NCBI RefSeq assembly: GCF_028737325.1
Contig: NZ_JAQZCH010000001.1
Coordinates: forward strand, 602,732 to 666,731
Direction of reading: 5' to 3'
Origin: Microbacterium thalli
Lineage (GTDB): Bacteria > Actinomycetota > Actinomycetes > Actinomycetales > Microbacteriaceae
Length of the DNA stretch: 64,000 bases
This document shows positions 53,221-60,825 of the stretch, in pieces. Both the position numbers and the translations under genes were made by a program. Within the stretch, counting starts at the first letter, position 1; each line of letters opens with the position of its first letter. A model generated the notes under the pieces. The model saw only the letters and a list, made by a program, of their open reading frames with translations, searched no databases and had not been told where the DNA came from.

Positions 53221-54059
53221 GGCGGGCGCGCATCGGGTCGGACGACCTCGCCCTGGTCGTCGAGGCCGACGGCGCCCGCATCGCCTCGCTGACGCATCTG
53301 CCGACCGGTCGCGAGCTGCTGGCCTCGACCCCGTGGGCGGACGACCCCGCCGACGGCTTCGTGATGGCGGATTCGAGCGCGCAGTGGCATCGCGCCTATC
53401 GCGGCGGTTGGCACCTGTTGCTGCCGCGAGCGGGCGACAGCCCGGCGGCCGTGTCGCCGCCGCAGCCCTTCCACGGTGAGGCAGCGTGGCGCACGTGGCG
53501 ACTCGCGAGCAGCGGCGACACCTGCCGAGCCTCGGTCGCCCTGCGCACCCTTCCGCTCGCGATCGAGCGGCGGATGTCGGTGCACGCGAACACGCTCGTG
53601 ATCGAGACCGAGGTGCGGAACCACGGCCCCGCGCCGGTCGAGGTGGGGTGGGCGGAGCACCCGGCGTTCGCGGGCGACCTGTTCCGCGAGGGCTCGATCG
53701 TGCGCAGCGGCGACCGGGACCTCGGCCTCGGCGCCGCGCCGGCGGCATCCTTCTGCGACATCGCCGCCCCAGCCGGCGCGGTCACGATCGCCGCGCCCCA
53801 CGCCGGCATCGAGATCACGGTGACCTGGGACGCGGCCATGCACCCGCGCCTGTACGTGTGGCAGGAGCAGCGCGGCTCGTCGGGCTTTCCCTGGTGGGGC
53901 GCCATGGATGCTGTCGGCCTCGAGCCCGCGTCCGACCCCTACGGCACGCCGGTGGACGCGCTCGGCAGCCTCGCCGTCGGGGCGGGGGAGAGCCTCGTGT
54001 CGGTGGTGTCGCTCCGCGTCGACCGACGGCGCGCCGTCTCGCCGGAGGCGACGTCATAG
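53217..54059 (+). CDS. Aldose 1-epimerase family protein
   Basis: A 280-residue beta-sandwich mutarotase-like protein. Family points are THLPTGRELLASTPW, FHGEAAW with a catalytic-type His, GWAEHPAF with a second His, and VGLEPASDPYG with the Glu base. It probably interconverts anomers of the imported sugar or sugar acid before the SDR step. It belongs to the more divergent GalM relatives, so substrate is not predictable. GTG 53217 overlaps the aldolase stop; it is the last enzyme gene before the LacI regulator. Confidence 0.83.
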   Translation: MRRARIGSDDLALVVEADGARIASLTHLPTGRELLASTPWADDPADGFVMADSSAQWHRAYRGGWHLLLPRAGDSPAAVSPPQPFHGEAAWRTWRLASSGDTCRASVALRTLPLAIERRMSVHANTLVIETEVRNHGPAPVEVGWAEHPAFAGDLFREGSIVRSGDRDLGLGAAPAASFCDIAAPAGAVTIAAPHAGIEITVTWDAAMHPRLYVWQEQRGSSGFPWWGAMDAVGLEPASDPYGTPVDALGSLAVGAGESLVSVVSLRVDRRRAVSPEATS

Positions 54060-54062
54060 ACT
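54057..54062 (+). promoter_or_regulatory. Candidate -10 element for the LacI gene
   Basis: TAGACT lies nine bases before the ATG at 54072, overlapping the end of the epimerase gene. It would give a leader of only a few bases, so the regulator could be made independently of the operon. Confidence 0.4.
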
Positions 54063-54071
54063 CGTAGCGAG

Positions 54072-55085
54072 ATGGCGAGAAAAGCGATTTCCCTCCGTGA
54101 CGTTGCGGCAGTCGCCGGCGTCTCGGTGTCGACGGTGTCGAAGGTGCTGCGCGGTCAGGGCAAGGCCTCCGACGCGACGCGCCAGCGCATCTTCGAGGCG
54201 GCGGAACGCCTCGACTTCCAGCCCAACGCCCTCGGGCAGTTCCTCGTGCAGGGGCGGAGCGCCACGGTCGGGGTCCTCACGATGAACGCCCCGGGCGCGT
54301 TCACGATGCCGGTCCTCACGGGCGCCACGACGACCCTCGGCACCCGCGACCTGTCGGTGCTCGTGACTGACTCGCACCTGGACCGCACCGTGCTGGCGGC
54401 CACCGTCCGCAAGCTGCGGGCGCGCAGCATCGACGGCCTTCTGGTCGTCGGTGACGGCTCCGGTTCGGAGATCCGGTCGGTGACCGCCGGTTTCCCCGCC
54501 CCGGTCGTCTACGTCTACGGCATCTCGGATGACGCGGCGGACGCCTCGTTCGTACATGACGGCTATGCGGCCGGCCAGCGGGCGGGCGAGCACCTTCTCG
54601 CCTCCGGCCGCCGCCGTATCGCCCACATCACCGCGTCGGCCGACGACCACTCGGCGCGGGATCGCGCGGACGGCCTCGGCGCCGCACTCGCCGCCGCCGG
54701 GCTCGAGCTCGCACCCGGGCTCGTGCTGCGCGGCGACTGGTCGCGGGGGTGGGGGCGCGCGGCGGCCGAGCGCCTGCTCGCGTCGGGTGAGGCCTTCGAC
54801 GCGGTGTGCTGCGGCAACGACACCATCGCCCGTGCGGTCATCGCGACGCTGTCCGAGGCCGGCATCCGCGTTCCGGTGGACGTCGCGATCACCGGCATGG
54901 ACAACCTCTCCGGCCTCACCGGCCAGGACGACCAGAGCCTGACCACGATCGACTTCCGTCTCAGCGACCTCGGGGCGCGCGCGGCGGCGCACCTCGCCGA
55001 CGTCATCGAGGGTCAAGCGTACGAACCGGGCCTGCACCGCCTCGCGGGTGATCTCGTCGCCGGCGATTCGACCGCGACGGGCTGA
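54072..55085 (+). CDS. LacI-family transcriptional regulator
   Basis: A 337-residue regulator. The N-terminal helix-turn-helix and hinge (ISLRDVAAVAGVSVSTVSKVLRG... to FQPNALGQ) spans about 6-60, followed by a periplasmic-binding-protein-like sensor domain (TVGVLTMN, CGNDTIARAVIATLSEAGIRVPVDVAITGMDN). It is the obvious regulator of the polysaccharide locus. AATCGTTT-type sites at the divergent promoters near 44.7-44.9 kb are candidate targets. CGATTTCCCT in its own first codons (54085-54094) also occurs, reversed, in site O1, hinting at autoregulation. The 12-base gap after the epimerase gene allows read-through from the operon. Confidence 0.92.
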   Translation: MARKAISLRDVAAVAGVSVSTVSKVLRGQGKASDATRQRIFEAAERLDFQPNALGQFLVQGRSATVGVLTMNAPGAFTMPVLTGATTTLGTRDLSVLVTDSHLDRTVLAATVRKLRARSIDGLLVVGDGSGSEIRSVTAGFPAPVVYVYGISDDAADASFVHDGYAAGQRAGEHLLASGRRRIAHITASADDHSARDRADGLGAALAAAGLELAPGLVLRGDWSRGWGRAAAERLLASGEAFDAVCCGNDTIARAVIATLSEAGIRVPVDVAITGMDNLSGLTGQDDQSLTTIDFRLSDLGARAAAHLADVIEGQAYEPGLHRLAGDLVAGDSTATG

Positions 55086-55092
55086 GCGGGGT

Positions 55093-55548
55093 TCAGCCTC
55101 GGCGCGAGCCGAGCACCTTCACGATGACCGACCGTCGCCGCAGCTCGGCGATCGTGCGGGTCTCCTCGTCGGCGTCGCGGCCGAGGGCGTGGACGTCCGA
55201 GACGACGACGACGTCACCCGCGGTCAGGTGGCCGAACAGGCGGGACAGCCGCTCCTGCCAGCTCTCGCCGGTCTCGGGCGCGGGATGGCGGAACCCCTCG
55301 ATCGGAACGCCGAACTGCGCGAGCGCGTCACGCTGCGCGACGATGCTCGGCATGTCATCCCGCGACACGACGAGGCCGACCAGGCGCGCGCCGGCCGGAC
55401 GGGCCGCCCACCACGCGGGGCTGGGCTGCAGTGCGGCGAAGCTGTCGGGCAGCTCGTCGGTGGCCGCGTCGGGCAGGGCGATCGTGCGCGTCTCGGCGTA
55501 GTCGGCCGCGGGGCGCGTCGTGCGGTCGTCGTCGGTCGGGGTGCTCAC
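55093..55548 (-). CDS. Degenerate serine-recombinase (resolvase) catalytic-domain-like protein
   Basis: A 151-residue protein. After about 55 residues of unrelated leader comes a stretch resembling the resolvase N-terminal fold: LVGLVVSRDDMPSIVAQRDAL (Ser62 where YARVST has its nucleophile), QERLSRLFGHLTAGDVVVVSDVHALGR (Arg124 retained) and a final VIVKVLG strand. The Arg before the Ser and the first Arg of the usual DRLGR motif are absent, and there is no C-terminal DNA-binding region. Recombination activity is therefore doubtful; it may have been reused for another role. GTG start with a leaderless-type -10. Confidence 0.62.
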   Translation of the reverse strand: MSTPTDDDRTTRPAADYAETRTIALPDAATDELPDSFAALQPSPAWWAARPAGARLVGLVVSRDDMPSIVAQRDALAQFGVPIEGFRHPAPETGESWQERLSRLFGHLTAGDVVVVSDVHALGRDADEETRTIAELRRRSVIVKVLGSRRG

Positions 55549-55554
55549 CCTCTC

Positions 55555-55560
55555 ATTGTC
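55555..55560 (-). promoter_or_regulatory. Candidate -10 element of leaderless resolvase-like gene
   Basis: Read on the minus strand, GACAAT is followed by six bases and the GTG at 55548. Confidence 0.45.
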
Positions 55561-55595
55561 GCCGACGCGAGAACGGTTTTCACCACGTCGTCGCG

Positions 55596-57296
55596 TCAGA
55601 GATCATTCCGGCGCATCTCGAGGCTCACCTGCTGCGCGTCCAACCGGCGCTGCGACTCCCGCAGCACCTCGGACGAGAAGGCGCCCTCACTCGCGAGCTC
55701 GAGCAGTCGCGCGCGCATCGTCGTGATGACCAGCAGCTGCAGCTCGCGCGCCTGGGCGCCGGCATCCTCGTCCGCCCCCTGCTCGAGCCGCCGTCGCGCG
55801 ATCGTGAGCGTCCGGTCGTCCCACGTGCCGCCGTGCTCGAGCGCGAGGGTGGGGTCGGCGAGTCGTTCGGCTGCCGCCGAGCGCAGGGCCTCGTCGAGCG
55901 CCTCGTGCTCTTCGCGCAGCAGCGTCGTGTCGTCACCCGCGCTCGGGATGCGCAGCAGCCGGACGAGGCCGGGCAGCGTCAGCCCCTGCAGCAGCAGGCT
56001 GATCACCGCGACGAGGAAGGCGGTGAGGATGAGCAGCTCGCGGTCGGGGGTGTCGCGCGGCAGCGTCTGGGCGGCGGCGAGGGTGACGACGCCGCGCATA
56101 CCGGCCCACACGATGATGGTGCCGTGCTTCCACCCCAGTGGCGACGCCTCGTAATAGTCGAGGTCGTGGAACGCGCGGGTGAGCCGACTGCGCATGCTGT
56201 GCAGGCGACGACGCGCCGCGCCGGGGTGCCCGGTGCGCTCGCCGAATCCGGCCGGCAGGTTGTCGAGCCGGTCGGAGATGAGCTCGAGGCGTTCGCGCTG
56301 GCGGGTGCGGGCGCGGCGCCCCTGCGCGAAGATGAGCGCCGCGACGTACGCGGCGCGGATGACGAGCAGGATCGCCAGGGAGGCCAGCGCGAGCAGCACC
56401 GCCGTGCCGGGACCGTTCTGCTGCTCGGTGTTGTCGTCGAGGATGCCGCGCAGCTCGAGGCCCATGATGAGGAACACGCCGCCCTCGAGCATGAGCTCGA
56501 CGGTGCGCCAGTTGATCTCGTCCGACACGCGCTGCTCCGCGGTGAAGCGTCGTGCCGCGCCCTGGCCCGTCGTGATGCCCGCGGCCACCGCGGCCACCAG
56601 TCCCGATCCGCCGAGGTGCTCGGTGGGCAGGTACGCGACGAAGGGCACGACGAAGCCCAGAGCGGTCGCCGCGACGGTGTTCATGCGCGCGCGGATGCGC
56701 AGGTTGAGCAGCCCCACGACCACGCCGACGGCGACGGCCGCGACGATGCCCCACACGAACGTCCCGACGGTGTCGGCGAACGCGAAGCCGCCGGCGACGG
56801 CGGCGATGGCGCTGCGCAGCAGCACGAGCGCCGTCGCGTCGTTGATGAGGCTCTCGCCCTCGAGGATCGTCACGACGCGGGGCGAGATGCCCAGGCGCTT
56901 GACGATGGAGGTCGCGACCGCATCGCTCGGGCTGAGCACCGCGCCGAGCGCGACGGCGAGGGGGAAACCGACCTGAGGCAGGACGAGCGTGAGGAACCCG
57001 CCGATCGCGAGCGCGCTGACGACGACCAGCGCGACGGCGAGCCCGGAGATCGAGGGGAGGTCGCGACGGAACTCGACCGCCGGAAGGCGGACCGCCGCGG
57101 CGTAGAGCAGGGGAGGCAGCACGCCGACGAGGATGAGCTCGGGGTCGACCTCGAACGGCCCGAGGATCGGCAGCCACGACGCCGCGAGACCGACCGCCAC
57201 GAGGATGAGCGGCCCCGCGACGCCCAGCTTCTGAGACAGCGACGTCGAGAACGCGATGACGACGACGCCGAGGATCAGTCCGGTGAGCAGCTCCAT
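55596..57296 (-). CDS. Na+/H+ antiporter, CPA1 family
   Basis: A 566-residue membrane transporter with about 12 spans and a cytoplasmic C-terminal tail of roughly 150 residues. Family motifs include LPPLLYAAAVRLP, LGAVLSPSDAVATSIVKRL, LEGESLINDATALVL (ion-site Asp) and IIVWAGMRGVVTLAAA. It exchanges Na+ or K+ for H+ in pH and salt homeostasis. The tail is Arg/Glu-rich and helical, a likely regulatory region. It starts 12 bases after the malate dehydrogenase stop, so the two are probably co-transcribed. Confidence 0.93.
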   Translation of the reverse strand: MELLTGLILGVVVIAFSTSLSQKLGVAGPLILVAVGLAASWLPILGPFEVDPELILVGVLPPLLYAAAVRLPAVEFRRDLPSISGLAVALVVVSALAIGGFLTLVLPQVGFPLAVALGAVLSPSDAVATSIVKRLGISPRVVTILEGESLINDATALVLLRSAIAAVAGGFAFADTVGTFVWGIVAAVAVGVVVGLLNLRIRARMNTVAATALGFVVPFVAYLPTEHLGGSGLVAAVAAGITTGQGAARRFTAEQRVSDEINWRTVELMLEGGVFLIMGLELRGILDDNTEQQNGPGTAVLLALASLAILLVIRAAYVAALIFAQGRRARTRQRERLELISDRLDNLPAGFGERTGHPGAARRRLHSMRSRLTRAFHDLDYYEASPLGWKHGTIIVWAGMRGVVTLAAAQTLPRDTPDRELLILTAFLVAVISLLLQGLTLPGLVRLLRIPSAGDDTTLLREEHEALDEALRSAAAERLADPTLALEHGGTWDDRTLTIARRRLEQGADEDAGAQARELQLLVITTMRARLLELASEGAFSSEVLRESQRRLDAQQVSLEMRRNDL

Positions 57297-57308
57297 CCGG
57301 GCGCGACC

Positions 57309-58313
57309 TCAGAGGATGCCGAGGGCCTGCACGGCCTCGCGCTCGTCGACGAGCTCGGCGACCGAGGCATCCAGGCGCGACCGGCCCCGGTCGTCGAGGT
57401 CGAGCCCGGGGACGACCCGGTACCCCGACCCGTTGCTCGTGACGGGGAACGAGCACACCAGCCCCGCGGGCACGCCGTACTCGCCGCGCGAGACCACGGC
57501 CGCCGAGGTCCGGCGTCCGCCCGTGCCCAGAACCTCATCGCGGACGTGTCGGAGCGCGGCGTTGGCAGCCGAGGCGGCCGATGACGCACCGCGCACCGCG
57601 ATGATCTCGGCGCCACGCTTGGCCACGCGCGGCACGAACTCGTCGTCGAGCCACCGCTGTGCGGCATCCGTCCCGCCGAGACGTTCGGCGAGTACCTCGA
57701 ATGCGGGCCGGCCCCCGACGCTCGCCGAGGCGACGTCGGGGAACTGCGTCGCGGAGTGGTTGCCCCAGATCACGACGCCCTCGATGTCGGTCACCGGCAC
57801 CTCGAGCCGGGCGGCGAGCTGGGCGACGGCGCGCTCGTGGTCGAGCCGGGTCATCGCGCTGAAGCGGTCGGCCGGCACGCCCTCGGCGGCCGAGGCGGCG
57901 ATGAGCGCGTTCGTGTTGGCGGGGTTGCCCACCACGAGAACCCGGACATCGGATGCCGCGGCGGCGGCGATCGCGGCGCCCTGTGGGCCGAAGATGCCCG
58001 CGTTGGCGGCGAGCAGGTCGCCCCGCTCCATGCCCGCGGTCCGCGGCCGCGCGCCCACGAGCATCGCGATCTCGGCTCCCGCGAAGCCCGTGCGGGCGTC
58101 GTCGGTGACGTCGACCGAGCGCAGCAGCGGGAAGGCGCCGTCCTGCAGCTCGAGGGCCGTGCCCTCGGCGGCGCGTACGCCGGCCGGGATCTCGAGCAGG
58201 CGCAGACGGATGGGACGGTCGGGGCCGAGCATCTCGCCGGCGGCGATGCGGAACAGCAGCGCGTAGCCGATCTGGCCGGCGGCGCCCGTGACGGTGACGG
58301 TGGTGGCGTCCAT
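57309..58313 (-). CDS. mdh: Malate dehydrogenase
   Basis: A 334-residue NAD-dependent enzyme of the TCA cycle. The cofactor loop is [17 protein letters not shown] (8-24), [10 protein letters not shown] is near 55-64, and catalytic Asp/His are in MTRLDHERA and [13 protein letters not shown]. Length matches actinobacterial Mdh (about 329). Transcription is probably leaderless, with TAGGCT six bases before the ATG. The antiporter gene follows closely. It is divergent from the RpiR regulator, with 91 bases between starts. Confidence 0.95.
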   Translation of the reverse strand: MDATTVTVTGAAGQIGYALLFRIAAGEMLGPDRPIRLRLLEIPAGVRAAEGTALELQDGAFPLLRSVDVTDDARTGFAGAEIAMLVGARPRTAGMERGDLLAANAGIFGPQGAAIAAAAASDVRVLVVGNPANTNALIAASAAEGVPADRFSAMTRLDHERAVAQLAARLEVPVTDIEGVVIWGNHSATQFPDVASASVGGRPAFEVLAERLGGTDAAQRWLDDEFVPRVAKRGAEIIAVRGASSAASAANAALRHVRDEVLGTGGRRTSAAVVSRGEYGVPAGLVCSFPVTSNGSGYRVVPGLDLDDRGRSRLDASVAELVDEREAVQALGIL

Positions 58314-58319
58314 GTGCCG

Positions 58320-58325
58320 AGCCTA
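58320..58325 (-). promoter_or_regulatory. Candidate -10 element of leaderless mdh
   Basis: On the minus strand TAGGCT is followed by six bases and ATG 58313. Confidence 0.55.
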
Positions 58326-58404
58326 TTCCCGTCGTTCATCCGGGAGTTTCCGCGAAGACGTTACATTCGGTCGGAACTCGACTCCCTCGACCGCAAGGAC
58401 GGCC

Positions 58405-59232
58405 ATGACGATCTCCCGCCCCGAACTCAGCGTGCTGGCGCGCATCCGCTCGTCCGCGTCGCTGCTCGGTCCGAGCGAGGCGAAGGTCGCCGCGCTCATC
58501 GTCGAACGCGCCGACGAGGTCGTCGAATGGTCGACGGCGGAGCTGGCGCAGGCCGCGGGCACGTCGACGGCGACCGTCATCCGCGCCTGCCAGAGTCTGG
58601 GCTTCCGCGGCTTCCAGCATCTGCGTCTCGAGCTCGCGCGGTCGGCGCCGATGAAGGCCCGTGACGGCGACGACGTCGCCTCGGGTGCCTTCGACGACGC
58701 CGTCGAAGCGGTGCGGCTCGCGCAAGAGAGCGTCAGCCCGGCGAGCGTCGGCGCGACGGTCGAGCTGCTGCGCGAGGCGCGGCGGGTCGTGCTCGTGAGC
58801 AACGGATTCTCGGGACCGCCCCTGCAGGACTTCGCGATGCGCCTGAGCACCCTCGGTCGGGCGGTCGAGGCCCCGATCGACCCGCTGGCGCAGCAGTTCG
58901 CCGTCGCCTCGCTGGGCGAACACGACCTGTGCTTCGCCCTCAGCTATTCGGGGGCCAACGTGCAGACCCTCCGCGCCGCCGCGGCCGCCCGCGACCGGGG
59001 CGCATCGGTGGCAGCGGTCACGAGCTTCGCCCGGTCGCCGCTCGGGCGGCTGGCGAACGTGGTCGTCGCGACGGGGCCGGCCGCGGCCGCGCATGACGTC
59101 GATCCCTTCCTCGCGCGCATCGGGCACACGGTCGTCCTCCACGCGCTGCATTCCGCTCTCGCCGACGGCATCACGCCGACGGATGCCGCCGGCATGCGCC
59201 ACGTCGTGGCGGACGCCATCGCCGAGGAGTAG
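58405..59232 (+). CDS. RpiR/MurR-family transcriptional regulator with SIS domain
   Basis: A 275-residue regulator. The N-terminal helix-turn-helix (about 15-80) contains STAELAQAAGTSTATVIRACQSLGFRGFQHLRLEL, and the C-terminal sugar-phosphate-isomerase (SIS) domain (about 115-250) includes RRVVLVSNGFSG and LCFALSYSGANVQTL. SIS domains of this family sense phosphosugars. ATG 58405 has AAGGAC upstream. It heads a plus-strand group with a tyrosine phosphatase, a metallophosphoesterase and an ABC importer and is their likely regulator. The CGTTACAT word in its promoter recurs, reversed, before the phosphatase gene. Confidence 0.9.
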   Translation: MTISRPELSVLARIRSSASLLGPSEAKVAALIVERADEVVEWSTAELAQAAGTSTATVIRACQSLGFRGFQHLRLELARSAPMKARDGDDVASGAFDDAVEAVRLAQESVSPASVGATVELLREARRVVLVSNGFSGPPLQDFAMRLSTLGRAVEAPIDPLAQQFAVASLGEHDLCFALSYSGANVQTLRAAAAARDRGASVAAVTSFARSPLGRLANVVVATGPAAAAHDVDPFLARIGHTVVLHALHSALADGITPTDAAGMRHVVADAIAEE

Positions 59233-59323
59233 CCCCGACCGTTCACTTCGCCGTCAGCGGCGCGTCACCGGCGTGCCAGCATCCCGTGACGTCGAACGGC
59301 TGTAATCGCGTTCCGTGAGTGAT

Positions 59324-59341
59324 GTAACGAACGTAACGAAC
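59324..59341. promoter_or_regulatory. Tandem GTAACGAAC repeat before tyrosine phosphatase gene
   Basis: Two exact, adjacent copies of GTAACGAAC (59324-59332, 59333-59341) lie 10 bases before the ATG. The first is part of ATGTAACG, whose reverse complement CGTTACAT occurs at 58359-58366 in the RpiR promoter. Likely regulator-binding direct repeats (RpiR or a phosphate regulator); no ribosome site is visible here. Confidence 0.5.
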
Positions 59342-59351
59342 GCCGGGTCCG

Positions 59352-60023
59352 ATGCTCGCGATTGACATCGACGGGCTGTTCAACGTCCGCGCGACGCGGG
59401 CCCGCGCACCGTGGCTCGTCCGCTCCGGAGCGCCGGAGGCACTGACCGACGCGGGGGCAGCCGCCTTGGCCGAGCTGGGCGTCTCGGTCATCCTCGACCT
59501 GCGCGAACCCTCGGAGCACGGGCCCGTGCGCCACGGCATCCCGGTCCGTTCGGTGCCGCTCTACGGCACGGAGCCGCCGGCCACGGGCGGGCTCGAGGCG
59601 ATCTACGAGCACCTGCTGCGCGAGCGCGGCCACGCGCTGGCCCGAGCCGTCGGCGTCGTGGCCGAGGCCGACGGTGCGGCGCTGGTGCACTGCACCGCGG
59701 GCAAGGACCGCACGGGACTGGTCGTCGCGCTCGCGCGGCGCGCTGCCGGCGCGACGGCGGACGAGATCGTCGCCGACTACGTCCTGTCGGCACCGCACGT
59801 GCGTCCCATCCGCGCGGCGCACGCCGAGCTCATCGCCCAGGGGCTGCCGGGGGCCGACCGCGCGGGCGTCCTGCGTCTGCACCTCGAGAGCCCGCCCGAG
59901 GCGATCGCCCACGCTCTGGCGGTCATCGACGAGCTCGGCGGCGCCGAGCGATACCTCCGCGACCACGGGCTGCGCGACGAGCAGATGACGGCCCTGCGGC
60001 GCAAGAACGGCGGTGCGGCATGA
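59352..60023 (+). CDS. Tyrosine-protein-phosphatase-like protein (PTP signature)
   Basis: A 223-residue cytoplasmic phosphatase. IDGLFNVRA at the start and VILDLREPSEH near 50 are typical of bacterial PTPs of the IphP/MptpB-like group, and the P-loop is HCTAGKDRTG (113-122) with Cys114 and Arg120. Substrates could be phosphotyrosine, phosphoinositides or other organophosphates. ATG 59352 is the first possible start after an in-frame stop at 59334 and has no good ribosome site. It is ATGA-coupled to the metallophosphoesterase gene, so the two act on a common pathway. Confidence 0.9.
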   Translation: MLAIDIDGLFNVRATRARAPWLVRSGAPEALTDAGAAALAELGVSVILDLREPSEHGPVRHGIPVRSVPLYGTEPPATGGLEAIYEHLLRERGHALARAVGVVAEADGAALVHCTAGKDRTGLVVALARRAAGATADEIVADYVLSAPHVRPIRAAHAELIAQGLPGADRAGVLRLHLESPPEAIAHALAVIDELGGAERYLRDHGLRDEQMTALRRKNGGAA

Positions 60024-60808
60024 GCCGCGCGACCGGGCGACTCACCGTCCTGCACCTGAGCGACGTGCACGCCACCGTCGACGGCCGCCTCTACGACGCG
60101 GTCGACGGCATCGAGCGCCTGTGCATGGTCGGCGCCTACGTCCGCGACGCGGGCATCACGCCCGAGGCCATCGTGGTGACCGGTGACCTCGTCCAGCGCG
60201 GTCACGCTGCGGCCTACCCCGCCCTGCGCGACGCGCTCGCGCAGCTGGCCGAGGTCACGGGCGTTCCCGTGCTGACGGCGCTCGGCAACCACGACGAGCC
60301 CGCCGCCGCGCACATCCTGCGGGGCCACGGGCAATCGCATCACCGGGTCGAGCTCGTCGACGAGCTGCGCTTCGTGCTGCTCGACAGCTCGACCGGCGAG
60401 CTGGGCGACGCGCAGCGCGCCTGGCTCGGCGAGGTCCTGCGCACCCCGCACGGCGCCGGCACCGTCATCGCGATGCACCACGCCCCGCTCGGCTCGCCGC
60501 TGCCGACGCTCGCCCGCGCGGGATTGCGCGACGCCGACGCCTTCCTCGACGCGATCGCCGGCTCGGACGTGCGTGCCGTGCTGGCGGGGCACTTCCACCA
60601 TCCGCTGTCGGCCACGCTGCGCGGCATCCCGATCTCGGTCGGCCCCTCGCTCGCCTACCACCAGGTCATGGACGCCGGACCCGACCGGGTCAGCGGACAC
60701 GACCTCGCGATGTTCTCGCTCGTGCACCTGCTGCCCGACGGCGTCACCGTCACGAACGTCGGCCTCGACTCTCCCGCCCCGATCTTCTCCTCCCTCCTCA
60801 CCCGATGA
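60020..60808 (+). CDS. Calcineurin-like metallophosphoesterase
   Basis: A 262-residue dinuclear-metal phosphoesterase with all five blocks: LSDVHA (Asp15, His17), VVTGDLVQRG, LGNHDE, MHHAP and AGHFHH. It resembles CpdA/GpdQ-type enzymes, which cut cyclic nucleotides or glycerophosphodiesters. No signal peptide is present, so it acts on imported or internal substrate. Translation is coupled to the phosphatase (ATGA). The same group encodes an importer, suggesting uptake and then hydrolysis of a phosphodiester or sugar phosphate. Confidence 0.92.
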   Translation: MSRATGRLTVLHLSDVHATVDGRLYDAVDGIERLCMVGAYVRDAGITPEAIVVTGDLVQRGHAAAYPALRDALAQLAEVTGVPVLTALGNHDEPAAAHILRGHGQSHHRVELVDELRFVLLDSSTGELGDAQRAWLGEVLRTPHGAGTVIAMHHAPLGSPLPTLARAGLRDADAFLDAIAGSDVRAVLAGHFHHPLSATLRGIPISVGPSLAYHQVMDAGPDRVSGHDLAMFSLVHLLPDGVTVTNVGLDSPAPIFSSLLTR

Positions 60809-60825
60809 CACCCGATAGGACCCCC

